From CAWATZ01 sp963784995 (GTDB taxonomy: Bacteria; Planctomycetota; Planctomycetia; Gemmatales; Gemmataceae), in NCBI GenBank assembly GCA_963784995.1, contig CAWATZ010000001.1:620001-684000 (forward strand): a DNA stretch of 64,000 bases. The letters run 5' to 3'. Positions within the stretch are counted from its first letter, which is position 1. Each line of letters starts with the position of its first letter. The notes below the pieces were generated by a model, which saw only the letters and a program-made list of their open reading frames with translations, made no database searches and had not been told where the DNA came from. The translations under genes and the position numbers were made by a program. This document shows positions 45,701-56,020 of this stretch, in pieces.

Positions 45701-48700
45701 GCGACCGTCACGGTCAACGACGTGGCACCGACGATGAGCATCGGAGGTCCGTATTCGGCAGTGCTGGGTTCGGCCATTGCCTTCACGGGCTCGGCCAGCA
45801 GCGTCAGCACCCAGGAGACCGCGGCCGGCTACAGCTACCTGTGGACCTTCGGCGACGGCGGCACCAGCACGCAGCAGAATCCCAGCCACACCTATGCCAG
45901 TGCTGGCTCCTACAGCATCACCTTGAAGGTCACGGACGAGGCTGGCCTGAGTACTACCGCTTCCACGACAGCCACTGTCAGCGCGGCCTCTGCTCTCTTC
46001 CTCGTTGATAGCGGGTCGGGCTTTAGCGAGACCGGGACGGGGTGGATGGGCTGGTCGGGTGGCTACAACGGCGAGTCATTGCAGTACACGAGCGCGTCTC
46101 CCGGTGCCGCCAGCGCTACCTGGCAGTCCAGCGGGGTAGCCCCCGGCTCCTACTTGGTGCAGGCGACCTGGAATGGTTCAGGCAACCACACCAGCGCCGC
46201 GACTTACAGTATCTACGACGGCAGTACTCTCGTCCAGACGGTGACTGTCAGCCAGCAAAATGCTCCTTCCGGCCCGGTCTTTGGCGGAGTGCCCTTCCAG
46301 ACTCTGGCCAGCGTCCCGCTGAACAGTGGGACGGTCCGCGTGGTGCTCGTTAGCCAGGCCGGCGGTGATCTCGTCGCCGACGCCATCCGCATCGCCCCGG
46401 TAGGCAGTTCTCCGACGGCGACTTTTAGCGGGCCGTCCTCAGTGAATGCAGGCAGTACGAACGCGACGGTGACGTTCAGTAACCCGACAGGCGGCACGGG
46501 CGGGTATACCTACAGTTATGACTTCAAGGATTCCGGTACATTCGAGATCACCGGCAGCAGCAGCCCGACGGCGACGGTCCCCGAGTCCTATGTCGATGCC
46601 GGCTCCTCCACTCTTGTCGTCCACGGTCGAATCACCGACAGCTCCGGCAACTACACGGACTACACCACGTCTATCACGGTCAACGACGTGCCGCCAACAC
46701 CCACCATCACCGCGCCCTCCTCGCTCGTAGCGGGCACAGCGGCAACGTTCACAGCCTCGGCCACCGATCCGAGCACGGCGGACACCACCGCCGGTTTTAC
46801 TTACTCCTGGAACTTCGGCGACGGCAGCAGTCCTGTCTCCGGCGCCACCCCCAGCCACACCTATTCCACCCCCGGCACTTACACCATCACCCTGAGTGCT
46901 ACCGACAAGGTCGGCGAAACGGGCACCACCTCTGCTTCTGTCACGGTTTCCAGCACCAGCAGCGGCAGCTACATCATCACTCCCTACTTGAAGATACCCG
47001 ACTTCGGGGCCACCCCGACCATCGTCAGTGTCCAGAGTGGTAACTGGTCCAATCCGGCGACCTGGTCGCTGGGCCGCGTGCCCAAGGCCGGAGACATCGT
47101 GGACATCAACGCCGGGACCACGGTCACCTACGATGTCAATGACACCACCGACTCCGCCCCGCTGAACACAGTGGAGATCGAGAATGGGGCTACCTTGACG
47201 TTCAGCACCACCACAAGTACGCAAATGTATGTGGTGAACCTCGTGGTGTTACAAGGCGGTACGCTGGACATCGGCACCCAGGCCAACCCCATCCCCTCCA
47301 ACGTGACAGCCACGGTAGTCTGGGTCAACCAGGCCCTCAACACAACCCTTGACCCCGCGCAGTACGGCAACGGGTTGATCGCTCTGGGCACCGTGAACAC
47401 TTATGGTGCGGTCAAATCACCTTATGCGACCCTGTCGCAAAATGCCAACGCCGGGGCCACAGTCCTACACCTTGCCGCGCCGGCCACTGGCTGGCAGGTG
47501 GGCGACAAGCTGCAACTCCCGGACACTCGGCAGCTGGACTCCTCAGACGAACAAAGCAACTACACCTCCGAGGCGGAGTCAATGACAATTCAGAGTATCT
47601 CTGCCGATGGCCTGACCATCACTCTGTCCGCCCCACTTCAATACAGCCACCTGGGCGCATACAATGCCAACGGGGTTCTTGAGTATCTGCCGCAGGTTGT
47701 TGATATGACGCGCAACGTCTCGATCCACTCGCAAAGCGCCACTGGCACCCGCGGCTACGCGCTGTTCACTGATCACGCGAACGTGAACATCAACTACACG
47801 AGTTTCAGTGGCATGGGCCGGACAACTGACGCAGAGTTCCTTAGTTCAAGCTACTCACAACCCTTCGACAACACCACCTTCGACTCAAGCGGCAATGTGA
47901 CCCACATTGGTACTGACGAGGAGAACCGCAATGCGATCACGTTCCTCGACCTAATCGGGCCATCGAGTGCGCAGGCGGACGGCTATCAGTTCACGTTCAA
48001 TGACAACGTGGTAACGTGCCCGCTCACTCCCATGCCATTCATCTGGGGCATCAACGTCACCAACAGCTACTACGGGTCGATCCAGAACAACAACGTGGTG
48101 AACTGGAATGGCGCGGGGATCATGGTTGATAACCAGTCGAGCTACAACAACTTCAACGGCAACTTCGTCATGCGGATCAACGGTACGGGCCAGCGCGGAA
48201 GTGGGGACATGGGGTTCGGGGGCGATGGCTTCTGGTTTGGCAACTCGAACAACTACGTCACCAATAACATCGTGTCCGACCTCGCCACAAACGGGCCGTA
48301 TGGCTACGCGTACGAGTTCTACGCCTGCACTGCTTCGGGGGGATACATAGGCTTCGTTAACATCGCAGCTTACCAGGGCGCCGACCCTTCTCAGCCAGGC
48401 CAGTCACAGTCGGTGGACATGAATCTGGTTCCGCTATTGGACTTCGCGAACAATGAAGCCTACGGGGCCGCGCCCATTGGCTTGAGTTACTGGGCCATTA
48501 ACTATGATCCGATCCATACCAGTCTTTCCGTACTCGCTAGCGGGGGGACCATCCAGAACTTCGTCGCCTGGAACCTGTGGTCAACAGGCATCTATGGCTA
48601 CAATGCCAGCAATATCACGGTCAACGATTACACGGACCTCGGGAACGCCGCTGAAGTGGCCGCAGGCAATGGGGCAGACGGCATGCAGTTCCAGGACTAC

Positions 48701-49261
48701 TATACTGGCGGCCTGGTGATTGAGAACGCAGACATCGAGGACCAAGGGATAGGCATCCTGGCGCCAGACCAGACTGGTGGGATGCCGATCACTATCGAGA
48801 ACTCTTATCTGGCCGATCAGACAGGGGTCTGGGTAAACTATCTTTGGACGGTGAGTTATAATGCCAGCACCGTCCCCTCCCGTCACATAGTCATCGACAA
48901 CGTTCAGTTCGCGGCACCGCAAGCGGGCCAATCATTCACGGCGATCAATATGAACTGGTATCCAGCATATCAGCTGGCTGCTGGAGGCCCTGTCACACAA
49001 CTGGATCAAGTGTTGGTGTACAATTACGATGGAGTGTCCGGGGACAACTTCCAGGTTTTCTACACACAGCAGGCGGCGAGCTTCATCGTCCCCCAGACCG
49101 TCCTGAACTCCGACGGGACAATTAAACTTATGGGTGCTCCAGTTGCTGGGCTGACCAACGCCGAGGCCTGGGCCGAATATGGTATTGCCATCGCAGGCGC
49201 GGTGGCCCCGTCCAACGCGACCACAATGGCCAACATCAATGGCTTGGTCGCCCCGATCTAG
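42747..49261 (+). CDS. Giant extracellular adhesin-like protein with tandem repeats, PKD, G8 and beta-helix domains, two frameshifts
   Basis: Joining three frames (shifts near 42890 and 45235) gives about 2,170 residues. The start MSFFSSLRPTLY leads to LWLEELEPR, the N-terminal motif of many planctomycete surface proteins. Next come three 171-residue tandem repeats, then six PKD domains (WNFGDGST and similar, 44450-45980), a golvesin-like carbohydrate-binding domain (about 46000-46400) and two more PKD domains. A G8 domain follows (GNWSNPATWSLGRVPKAGDIVDI, about 47030-47320) and a long right-handed beta-helix to the end (VAPI). No C-terminal anchor or sorting signal is seen. It probably binds or modifies polysaccharide outside the cell. 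Confidence 0.85.
42907..44445 (+). repeat. Three tandem 513-bp coding repeats in the adhesin gene
   Basis: Units begin at 42907, 43420 and 43933 and encode 171 residues each (GTASFVTADxTTxGNWQGVYG to VLSGLF). They are nearly identical at the DNA level, units 2 and 3 most so, indicating recent duplication or conversion. Such repeats are prone to copy-number change and to assembly collapse. Confidence 0.9.
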
Positions 49262-49280
49262 AAAAGCCGGTTCAAGACGG

Positions 49281-49322
49281 GCGGGGAGGACCGCGAACTT
49301 CCGCAGTCCTCCTCGCTTTTGT
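49281..49322 (+). terminator. Rho-independent terminator of the adhesin gene
   Basis: A GC-rich stem formed by GCGGGGAGGACCGCG and CGCAGTCCTCCTCGC with an AACTTC loop is followed by TTTTGTT. It lies 20 bases after the adhesin stop and just before the end of the convergent glycosyltransferase gene. Confidence 0.75.
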
Positions 49323-49330
49323 TACGCTTC

Positions 49331-50310
49331 CTATTCATGTCCAGAAACCATCTTTGGCCTTGCCTCACCAAGCGGCTGTGTGGGTGCTTTGGGAAGTTGC
49401 GCTACCACCCCCGCGGCCAAGTTGGTGTAAATCTGCTTGTAAAACCGGTGCGTCCCGAAAAAGTGGAGCAGGACCCGCCGGTCCAAGGTTGCAGCATCCT
49501 CGGGGAGGAAATTGCGATACAATTCCTGGTCGAGTCGGTGGGCACCAGCGGCGGACAGCAGGTAAATGATCAGGCACTGGTCACTGCCCCAGCGCTGCAA
49601 GGGAATACCGAGTTCAGAGGAAATCTTGATGAGGAACTCAATGCTCTGGAGGGTTATCTGTCCGGATGAACCATAGAAGCCGCCGGTGGTGCCGTCCAGG
49701 AACACGTGCGGCAATCCCATCGCCTCACTAATCTTGGGCAGGTTTTTCTTGAAGATGGTCTGGACGTGGTTTCCATCCCCACCGTCCAGGATGGATTGGT
49801 GAGGGGATCTGGGTGGCTGCCCCATCAGAACGGGGGCGTCGCCGTGGCGGACCCAGTTGATGACTTCTTCTGGGTGCCGCAGTACCAGGATGTCTGCGTC
49901 CATGATGATCTTTTTCTTCCGGCCGCTCCAAAGTTCAGTATCGATGAGGCGGCGGTAATTGATGTCCATTTTGCGGCACTGAAAGAGGTAGGAGTCCCTG
50001 CCGAGGGCTTGGGCCGCACGGGACTCTGCTTCCTCAGGGGAAACGACCGTGCAGCCCGGGATGTGGTGGCGGAGGATGGAAACCCAGCCAGGGTCGAGTG
50101 AGCCGTCCGAGTGAATGACCACGGCAAAGGAAGCGAACCGGAGGAGGGACTTGACGGCTACGAGGTAGAGCGGAGCATCCCCGCGCCCAGCATGGTATGG
50201 AGGTCGCAGGGAGCGGAGGGGTCGCAGGCGAGAGGCGGTGAGTGGCGGATCCTTCGGGTCCGGAACCTGAACCAACAGTAGTTGAGTTTTTTCATCAAGC
50301 GGTAGAACAT
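49331..50310 (-). CDS. GT-A-type glycosyltransferase, frameshifted near N-terminus
   Basis: The core KKIIMDADILVLRHPEEVINW contains a DxD-like motif (DAD) for metal and nucleotide-sugar binding. GNHVQTIFKKNLPK, TTGGFYGSSG and RWGSDQCLIIYLL fit GT8-like or capsular GT-A enzymes. The N-terminus MFYRLMKKLNYCWFRFRTRR, with TGAGGAAG before the ATG at 50310, lies in another frame that joins near 50195 at a GGGG run (DLHTMLG, then RGDAPLYLVAVKSLLRF). About 325 residues result. It converges on the adhesin gene and diverges from the lyase-like gene. Its sugar substrate is unknown. Confidence 0.7.
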
Positions 50311-50491
50311 CGCTTCCTCACAGGTATGGGGTCGGCCGTTGCCTTGGGGATTGCGTTTAGTATACTGCAAGGAATCGATGAGGGCATGGGTGCTAACGTG
50401 AGCAGACAACACCAGGGTCGGTGTCCCCTGCCCTGGAGTTTCCCCCAGCGTTCCTTCTGTGCTTTGGACTTTTCTACCCCGGTATCCCGCC

Positions 50492-53098
50492 ATGAATCAC
50501 GCAGACACCGAGATCTCCACCGATTTCCCCGTTGTCGAGGTGTGTGTGGAAGCACCACCAGACCGAAGGGATCGCGTATTGGAGGAGCCCGTCACCTGTG
50601 GTCTTCCCTGGCCGCGCGGCGTCCTGCAGGATGCTGCACTTCTGGCCTTGGAGGATGAGGGCAGGACCATAGCCCTTCAGACGCGGGTGCTGGACCGCTG
50701 GCCCGACGGGTCTATTCGATGGGTTCTGCTCGACTGGCAGGCTGCCGTACAGGGGACGGCGGCATACCGCGTGCGCGTGATGGGGCAGACCCAACCGGTA
50801 GAAGTCAGGGCCAAACACGTCGTCGTGATTGGACCAGGGGAGGGCACGGTGGAAGTCAATACTGGAGCGGCTCGATTCAGCCTTTGTGCCAAGAGCCATT
50901 TCCCGTTTGCGGAGTTAGCGGTTGGTGGCGTGGTTGCGATCGATCCGGCGGGCACATGCTTCCAGGCGGAAGACGAAGTGGGGCGGGTCTATATGCCTTT
51001 CATCCAGCGGCTAAGCGTGGAGGAGCCGGGACCAGTGCGTGCCGCCGTGCGTGCTGAGGGGCAACTCGTGCGCGAAGGTGTCGAGCCTCTTACTGATTTT
51101 GTTGCGTACTTGCATTTCTTCGCTGGTTCGGCGACGGTGCGGTTTTCGATCACTCTCTGCAACCCGCGGAAGGCCGGGCATCCGGGCGGTCAATGGGACC
51201 TCGGAGCGGTCGGGTCGGTCTACCTGCGCGATGCCACGTTAACTCTCGCCCTCCCTGCGGGGGAGGCTCCGGCGACACTGAGGTGTTCTCCCGCAGCGAA
51301 CAGTCCCTTCGAGCGGTTTGACCTTCCCTTTGAGCTATACCAGGATTCGAGTGGCGGGCAGAACTGGAAGAGTTCCAACCACATGAACCGCCACCGCGTT
51401 GTGCCGAACACGTTTTGCGGCTACCGGCTGCGGGCCGGGTGCCAGGAGCGGTTGGGGCAGCGGGCGACACCGGTCGTTTCGCTTGAGCGAGGAGGGCGGA
51501 GTGTCGCCGTCGCGATGGAGCATTTCTGGCAGAACTTTCCGAAGGCAATTGAAGCCACCGAAGAGAAACTGCTGGTCCGCCTCTTCCCACACCAGTACGC
51601 GGACGTGCATGAGATCCAAGGTGGCGAGCAGAAGACTCACACCTTCTTTGTGGCGTTTGCCCGAGACACCGCGACAGAAGAGCCATTGGCCTGGTGTCGG
51701 GCACCCGCGGTGGCGCGAGCCGCGCCCTCTTGGTACTGCTCCACCGGGGCGCTGCCGTACCTTGTCCCTCGTGCGCAGGACGTGAATACCGCGTACTTGC
51801 GACTGATCGATGCAGTGATCGAGGGCGAGGATACTTTCGAGCACAAGCGGGAGGTCATTGACGAGTACGGCTGGCGACACTTCGGCGAAGTGTATGCGGA
51901 CCACGAGGCGGTGTTCCATGAGGGCCCTACACCCCTCGTCTCGCACTATAACAATCAGTACGATACGCTCGCTGGCATGACGTACCACTTCCTCCGCAGC
52001 GGCGACCGGCGCTGGTGGGGACTGATCCGGGATCTGGCCGCGCATGTAATCGACATCGACCTTTACCACACGGAACAGGACAAGTGGGCCTACAACCACG
52101 GGCTCTTCTGGCACACCTACCACTATGTCGATGCCGACACGGGAACCCACCGGGCCTACCCCCAGGCCAGTAAAACATGCGGGGGCGGGCCCTCAGGGGG
52201 GCACAACTACACGACGGGCCTGATGCTCTATCACTTTCTCACCGGGGATCCTCTGGCCCGGCAGGCGGTGGTTGATCTGGCGCGGTGGGTTCTCGACATG
52301 GACGACGGACGGAAGACTATTTACCGCTGGCTTGCCGGAGGCTATACGGCGCATTCCAGTGCGTCCGGCGATCCAGGCTATCATGGCCCCGAACGTCCGG
52401 GGGCAAACTCGATCCTCGCACTCATCGATGGGCATCTCTTGACCCATCAGTCGGAACTCCTCGCCAAAGCAGAGCAGTTGATCTGCCGCTGCATTCACCC
52501 GGCGGACGACCTGGAAGCCCGTGAACTTTCCGACCCGGAACGCCGGTGGTTTTATGCCATGTTCCTGAAGGCGCTCGGCAGATACCTGGACTACAAGGCT
52601 GAGATCGGCTGCCTGGACTACATGTACTCCTACGCGCGGGCAAGCCTCCTCCACTATGCACGGTGGATGGCGGCGCACGAGCGACCCAACCTTGAGAGCA
52701 GGGAGAAACTCCATTACCCGACGGAAACATGGGTCGCCCAAGACATGCGGAAAAGCGATGTCCTCTACTACGCCGCCATGTACGCCGCCGGTGAGGAGCG
52801 ATCCCGCTTCCTCGAGCGGGCCGAGTTTTTCTTCCGCTACGCCAGCACGACCCTGCTCGGGATGAAGACTCGGACGTTCACGAGGCCGGTGGCAATCTTA
52901 TTATCCCACGGTCTGATGCACTCGCACTTTCAGCAGAACCCTGCTGCAACTGCACTCGCTCTGACAGAAGCGGTTCCTGACTTTGGCCGACCGGAGCGGT
53001 TCATTCCGCAGAAGGTCAGGGCACTGAGGCGGGCAGTCGCCCTCGTCATTGCATTCGGTGTTGCGGCTATGTTGGCGCTTGTTTATTGGCTCCGCTGA
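50492..53098 (+). CDS. RIFT-barrel / exo-rhamnogalacturonan lyase-like protein with C-terminal membrane anchor
   Basis: The N-terminal domain (VTCGLPWPRGVLQDAALLALEDEG, RWPDGSIRWVLLDW) matches the RIFT-barrel domain of PcRGLX/YetA-type lyases. The central and C-terminal parts are rich in aromatic helices (HGLFWHTYHYVDADTGTHRAYPQ, GGPSGGHNYTTGLMLYHFLTGDPLARQAV) like the alpha/alpha toroid domains of polysaccharide lyases. The last 25 residues form a membrane helix (AVALVIAFGVAAMLALVYWL). No signal peptide is evident, so topology is unclear. In a polysaccharide locus it may trim or release the polymer. The ATG at 50492 lacks a good ribosome site. It ends seven bases from the convergent methyltransferase gene. 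Confidence 0.75.
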   Translation: MNHADTEISTDFPVVEVCVEAPPDRRDRVLEEPVTCGLPWPRGVLQDAALLALEDEGRTIALQTRVLDRWPDGSIRWVLLDWQAAVQGTAAYRVRVMGQTQPVEVRAKHVVVIGPGEGTVEVNTGAARFSLCAKSHFPFAELAVGGVVAIDPAGTCFQAEDEVGRVYMPFIQRLSVEEPGPVRAAVRAEGQLVREGVEPLTDFVAYLHFFAGSATVRFSITLCNPRKAGHPGGQWDLGAVGSVYLRDATLTLALPAGEAPATLRCSPAANSPFERFDLPFELYQDSSGGQNWKSSNHMNRHRVVPNTFCGYRLRAGCQERLGQRATPVVSLERGGRSVAVAMEHFWQNFPKAIEATEEKLLVRLFPHQYADVHEIQGGEQKTHTFFVAFARDTATEEPLAWCRAPAVARAAPSWYCSTGALPYLVPRAQDVNTAYLRLIDAVIEGEDTFEHKREVIDEYGWRHFGEVYADHEAVFHEGPTPLVSHYNNQYDTLAGMTYHFLRSGDRRWWGLIRDLAAHVIDIDLYHTEQDKWAYNHGLFWHTYHYVDADTGTHRAYPQASKTCGGGPSGGHNYTTGLMLYHFLTGDPLARQAVVDLARWVLDMDDGRKTIYRWLAGGYTAHSSASGDPGYHGPERPGANSILALIDGHLLTHQSELLAKAEQLICRCIHPADDLEARELSDPERRWFYAMFLKALGRYLDYKAEIGCLDYMYSYARASLLHYARWMAAHERPNLESREKLHYPTETWVAQDMRKSDVLYYAAMYAAGEERSRFLERAEFFFRYASTTLLGMKTRTFTRPVAILLSHGLMHSHFQQNPAATALALTEAVPDFGRPERFIPQKVRALRRAVALVIAFGVAAMLALVYWLR

Positions 53099-53105
53099 AA
53101 GACCG

Positions 53106-53771
53106 TCACAAGCTACTCCCGTGCCTACCCAGGCTGATCCAGCCGGCGTTGTGGCTATGGATTCGGAACCGGTTGGGTAGCACGTTGTTGATGCACCGCG
53201 CTGCGAAATTCGTCGGCCACCAGTTTCGCAACCCGTTGAAGGCGTGATACGCCCTCCGATGGCGGACAGGGTAAGCCGTAAACCCTTGAGGCGTACCCTT
53301 GTAAAGCGTGACCTCACCGTGGCAGGCGAGGAGTTGCTCGAACTCGAGCGGGGTATACTCCCGAAGGTGGAAGGGCCATTGGCAACGGGAGGCAGTCCAG
53401 TTGGGGGTGGTCAGAAAGGCCCCTTGCCGGGCGATCCGAACGATGTGGGCCATGAAACCCTCAGGGTCGGGAACATGTTCAATGACATCAATGGAGACGA
53501 CGACGTCGTAACTCTTGGAGGGCATGTCTTCCACGCTTATGATCTGTACTTCCGGCCCTGCCAGTTTGGGGTCCAGGTCTTGTCCGGCCACGGAAGCGGC
53601 CTCGGCCCGAAGGATGTCCAACCCGTAGCCCAGGCCACACCCAATATCCACTACACTCTTCCCCTTCACGAATTGACGGGCAAATTGATACCAGCCCTCT
53701 TGGCCCGGCCCTCGGCCTGAATCAACACTCTCATCCCCGCAGTTCCGAGTCAGTGTTCGGATTGTGTCCAT
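53106..53771 (-). CDS. Class I SAM-dependent methyltransferase
   Basis: The 221-residue protein has motif I VVDIGCGLGYGLDIL (about 44-58), an acidic residue in VAGQDLDPKL, motif III-like YDVVVSIDVIEHVPDPEGFM, and LTTPNWTA, as in sugar or small-molecule O-methyltransferases of polysaccharide clusters. GTGGAG precedes the ATG at 53771. It lies at the 3' end of the minus-strand polysaccharide block and would plausibly methylate a sugar residue; the acceptor is unknown. Confidence 0.82.
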   Translation of the reverse strand: MDTIRTLTRNCGDESVDSGRGPGQEGWYQFARQFVKGKSVVDIGCGLGYGLDILRAEAASVAGQDLDPKLAGPEVQIISVEDMPSKSYDVVVSIDVIEHVPDPEGFMAHIVRIARQGAFLTTPNWTASRCQWPFHLREYTPLEFEQLLACHGEVTLYKGTPQGFTAYPVRHRRAYHAFNGLRNWWPTNFAARCINNVLPNRFRIHSHNAGWISLGRHGSSL

Positions 53772-53872
53772 GAGTCTCCACACTTGGTCTTGAGGGGTTA
53801 TCGGTTCCCATTGAGGTCAGCAATCGCCCCAAACTGCTGTCTGCCAATGATTCGACGGCCAGCGCCGGGTGG

Positions 53873-54064
53873 TCACATGGAAGATATTGCCGGCGAGAAT
53901 GAAAGGAACCAGGGCAGCATGATTGAAATCCTAATTCGCTCCAGGCCCTGGCTCATCGCGCCCACTGCGAACAGGGCAATGGCAAGTGTATAAACTGCCA
54001 AGGGCAGCATGACGGCGACCAAGGCAACGACCAGCCCGACCAGTACATCCAGGGCTATGACCAC
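53873..54064 (-). CDS. Small hydrophobic membrane protein
   Basis: The 63-residue frame begins with a GTG two bases after the acyltransferase stop, a spacing typical of a coupled operon gene. About 35 continuous hydrophobic residues (ALDVLVGLVVALVAVMLPLAVYTLAIALFAVGAM) could make one or two membrane passes, followed by a short basic segment. No family was recognised. The tight spacing and hydrophobic character support it; short length and absence of a known homologue leave it uncertain. Confidence 0.45.
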   Translation of the reverse strand: MVIALDVLVGLVVALVAVMLPLAVYTLAIALFAVGAMSQGLERIRISIMLPWFLSFSPAISSM

Positions 54065-54066
54065 GT

Positions 54067-54735
54067 TCAGGCATCCGCTTCCCGGCTGCGCACGACACGG
54101 GCCGGGACACCCACGGCGACGACCCGGTCTGGGAGGCGCTTGGTGACAACCGCGCCGGCTCCAACGATGGTGTCGCGACCGACGTCGGCCATGACCACTG
54201 CCGCACTGCCAATCCAGACGCCTGCTCCGATGCGCACCTGGCTCAGGACGCCCGGTTGGTCTCGCATGGGTGTGCCGAGATCCCCGAACCCGTGTGTCTG
54301 CGAGCCGCTGGTCACGTGGACGCCGGAGGCCAGGAGTGCATCGCGCTCAATGTGGACCAGGCCGATGTGGCAGCGTGGTCCGAGGTACACATTCTCGTCG
54401 ATGCACGCCCCAGCCTTGGAGAACAGCACGCCGAACTCGATCGTGGCCGTGTGGTGACAGCGGGTCAGCACCTGACCATAGAACGCTCGGCGGAGGTACT
54501 GCCCAAGCAACCCGGGAACCAGCGACAGAAGCTGAGAGGATCCCGCAACGGCACGATCCCGGCCCAGCAGCGCTGCCCGAACCCAGAAAGAGAGCAGCAT
54601 CGGCGAAACGAAGACCAGGGCCAGAGCCCGCAGCAGGGCTTTCAACCTCTCGCGGAGGATGTGGCGGGAGGGGCGTTCCGGCGCGGTATGCGGCACGATC
54701 AGTTGGCCGTTGGTAGTGAGCGCAGGGGAAGTCAT
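54067..54735 (-). CDS. Hexapeptide-repeat acyltransferase (left-handed beta-helix)
   Basis: The 222-residue protein has an N-terminal basic and hydrophobic helix (ALLRALALVFVSPMLLSFWV), then imperfect hexapeptide repeats with the catalytic-type segment HVTSGSQTHGF, and the closing IGAGVWIGSAAVVMADVGRDTIVGAGAVVTKRLPDRVVAVGVPARVV typical of CysE/WcaF-type O-acetyltransferases. It likely acetylates the exopolysaccharide or a precursor. Its ATG at 54735 lies two bases after the upstream glycosyltransferase stop, indicating translational coupling. Confidence 0.85.
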   Translation of the reverse strand: MTSPALTTNGQLIVPHTAPERPSRHILRERLKALLRALALVFVSPMLLSFWVRAALLGRDRAVAGSSQLLSLVPGLLGQYLRRAFYGQVLTRCHHTATIEFGVLFSKAGACIDENVYLGPRCHIGLVHIERDALLASGVHVTSGSQTHGFGDLGTPMRDQPGVLSQVRIGAGVWIGSAAVVMADVGRDTIVGAGAVVTKRLPDRVVAVGVPARVVRSREADA

Positions 54736-54737
54736 GG

Positions 54738-55899
54738 TTACGCCTGGTGTCCGTTGTGCGAAGGAGATGTGTGAGTGCTTCGATGCCGAGGGCAAAGACG
54801 GCGATAGAGTTCCAGGTAGCGGTCGATCGTGCGCGACAGTTGGTAACGCTCCTCAACGCGGGCCCGCCCTGCCTTCCCCACGACAGCGGCACCTGCGGGA
54901 TCATCAAGGAGGCGCAGGAAAGCAGTTGCCGCAGCCTGTGGGTCGCCGCGTGGCACTAACAGACCTTCCTTCTCGTGCCGGACAATCTCCGGGTTGCCGC
55001 CGACAGCCGTCACGACGACTGGCAACCCAGACGCCATTGCTTCCAGGAGTGTCAGCGAGGCCGCCTCACTCACCGAGGTCAGGGTGAACAGATCGATGGC
55101 CCGCAAGATGTCCGGCACGTCAGAGCGTACCCCGAGAAACCGAACCCGGCCGTCAATTCCAAGCTGGTGGGTCATCGCTTGCAGTTCCCCGCGCAATGGT
55201 CCATCACCGACCAGCAACAAGTCCACGTCGTCCCGTGCGGCCGCCACGGTGGCGAAGGCCCGCAGCAGAGTGGCGTGATCCTTGACGGGGTGGAAGCGGG
55301 CCACGCAGGCCAGGTAGCGACGCTCCGGGGCCAGTCCCAGACGCCGCCGCAAGGCCAGCCGGTCACCGCCATGAACGTACCGCCCCAAGTCGATGCCGTT
55401 CTCAATAACCTCGATGCGCCCGCCTGCGAAGCCATCGACTCGACCGAGGCTATCCGCGCTAAAGCGGCAACAGGCATTGACGGCATCCGCGAGATGGTCC
55501 AGCACGAGTCGGTTCAAGGCTCGTCGGACGGGAGAGACTTGGTCGGGATAATGGCGGCCATGTTCGGTGAGAATGACGCGAGGCTGGCCCCCGTTCAGGA
55601 TTCGAGCCAGGGCCGCGTAGAAGAACGGCGTATACTGGTGTGCGTGCAGGACATCGATGTCCCGGGCCCGCACCTCCCGCGCTAGCTTCCAGGCAACGCG
55701 CCAGTCACGCCCGGGACGGCGCCCGAAGCCAGACCACCTCGACGCCTTCGGAGAGCAATTGCTCTCCGAGGGAGCCAACCGCGTCCAGGCAGAAGATCGT
55801 GGGGCTGATGTATCGACCGAGACGGCGGATGGTTTCCGCGATCAGTACTTCTGCGCCTGCAACCTGCATGACGTGGATGACGAAGCCAACGCGCACCAT
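54738..55899 (-). CDS. GT4-family glycosyltransferase, frameshifted
   Basis: The N-terminus MVRVGFVIHVMQVAGAEVLIAETIRRLG, with GGTGGG before the ATG at 55899, is in one frame and joins near 55725 to the next (GFGRRPGRDWRVAWKLAREV). The donor domain has ARFHPVKDHATLLRAFA, LLLVGDGPLRGEL and EAASLTLLEAMASGLPVV with the E-x7-E motif. About 386 residues result, normal for GT4. It is the gene just before the acyltransferase and would add one sugar of the repeat unit. Confidence 0.78.
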
Positions 55900-56020
55900 C
55901 GACCCACCATGAGTGAGAGGTTCAGCACCACGTTCCAGCATGCTGCGAGGAAGCGCGTTGGCCAGGGTCATGTTCATTTCCAGGTTCCGATTGCTTTGAC
56001 CAGTGATCCAGTACACGACG

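Noticed and set aside
42907..45980. Regular repeats that might suggest a CRISPR array
   Set aside because: The repeats are long in-frame coding units (513 bp) and PKD domains, not short repeats with unique spacers.
50328..50343. Weak sigma-54-like site GGGGTCGGCCGTTGCC before the lyase-like gene
   Set aside because: Spacing is right but the -24 half matches poorly, so it is not called as a promoter.
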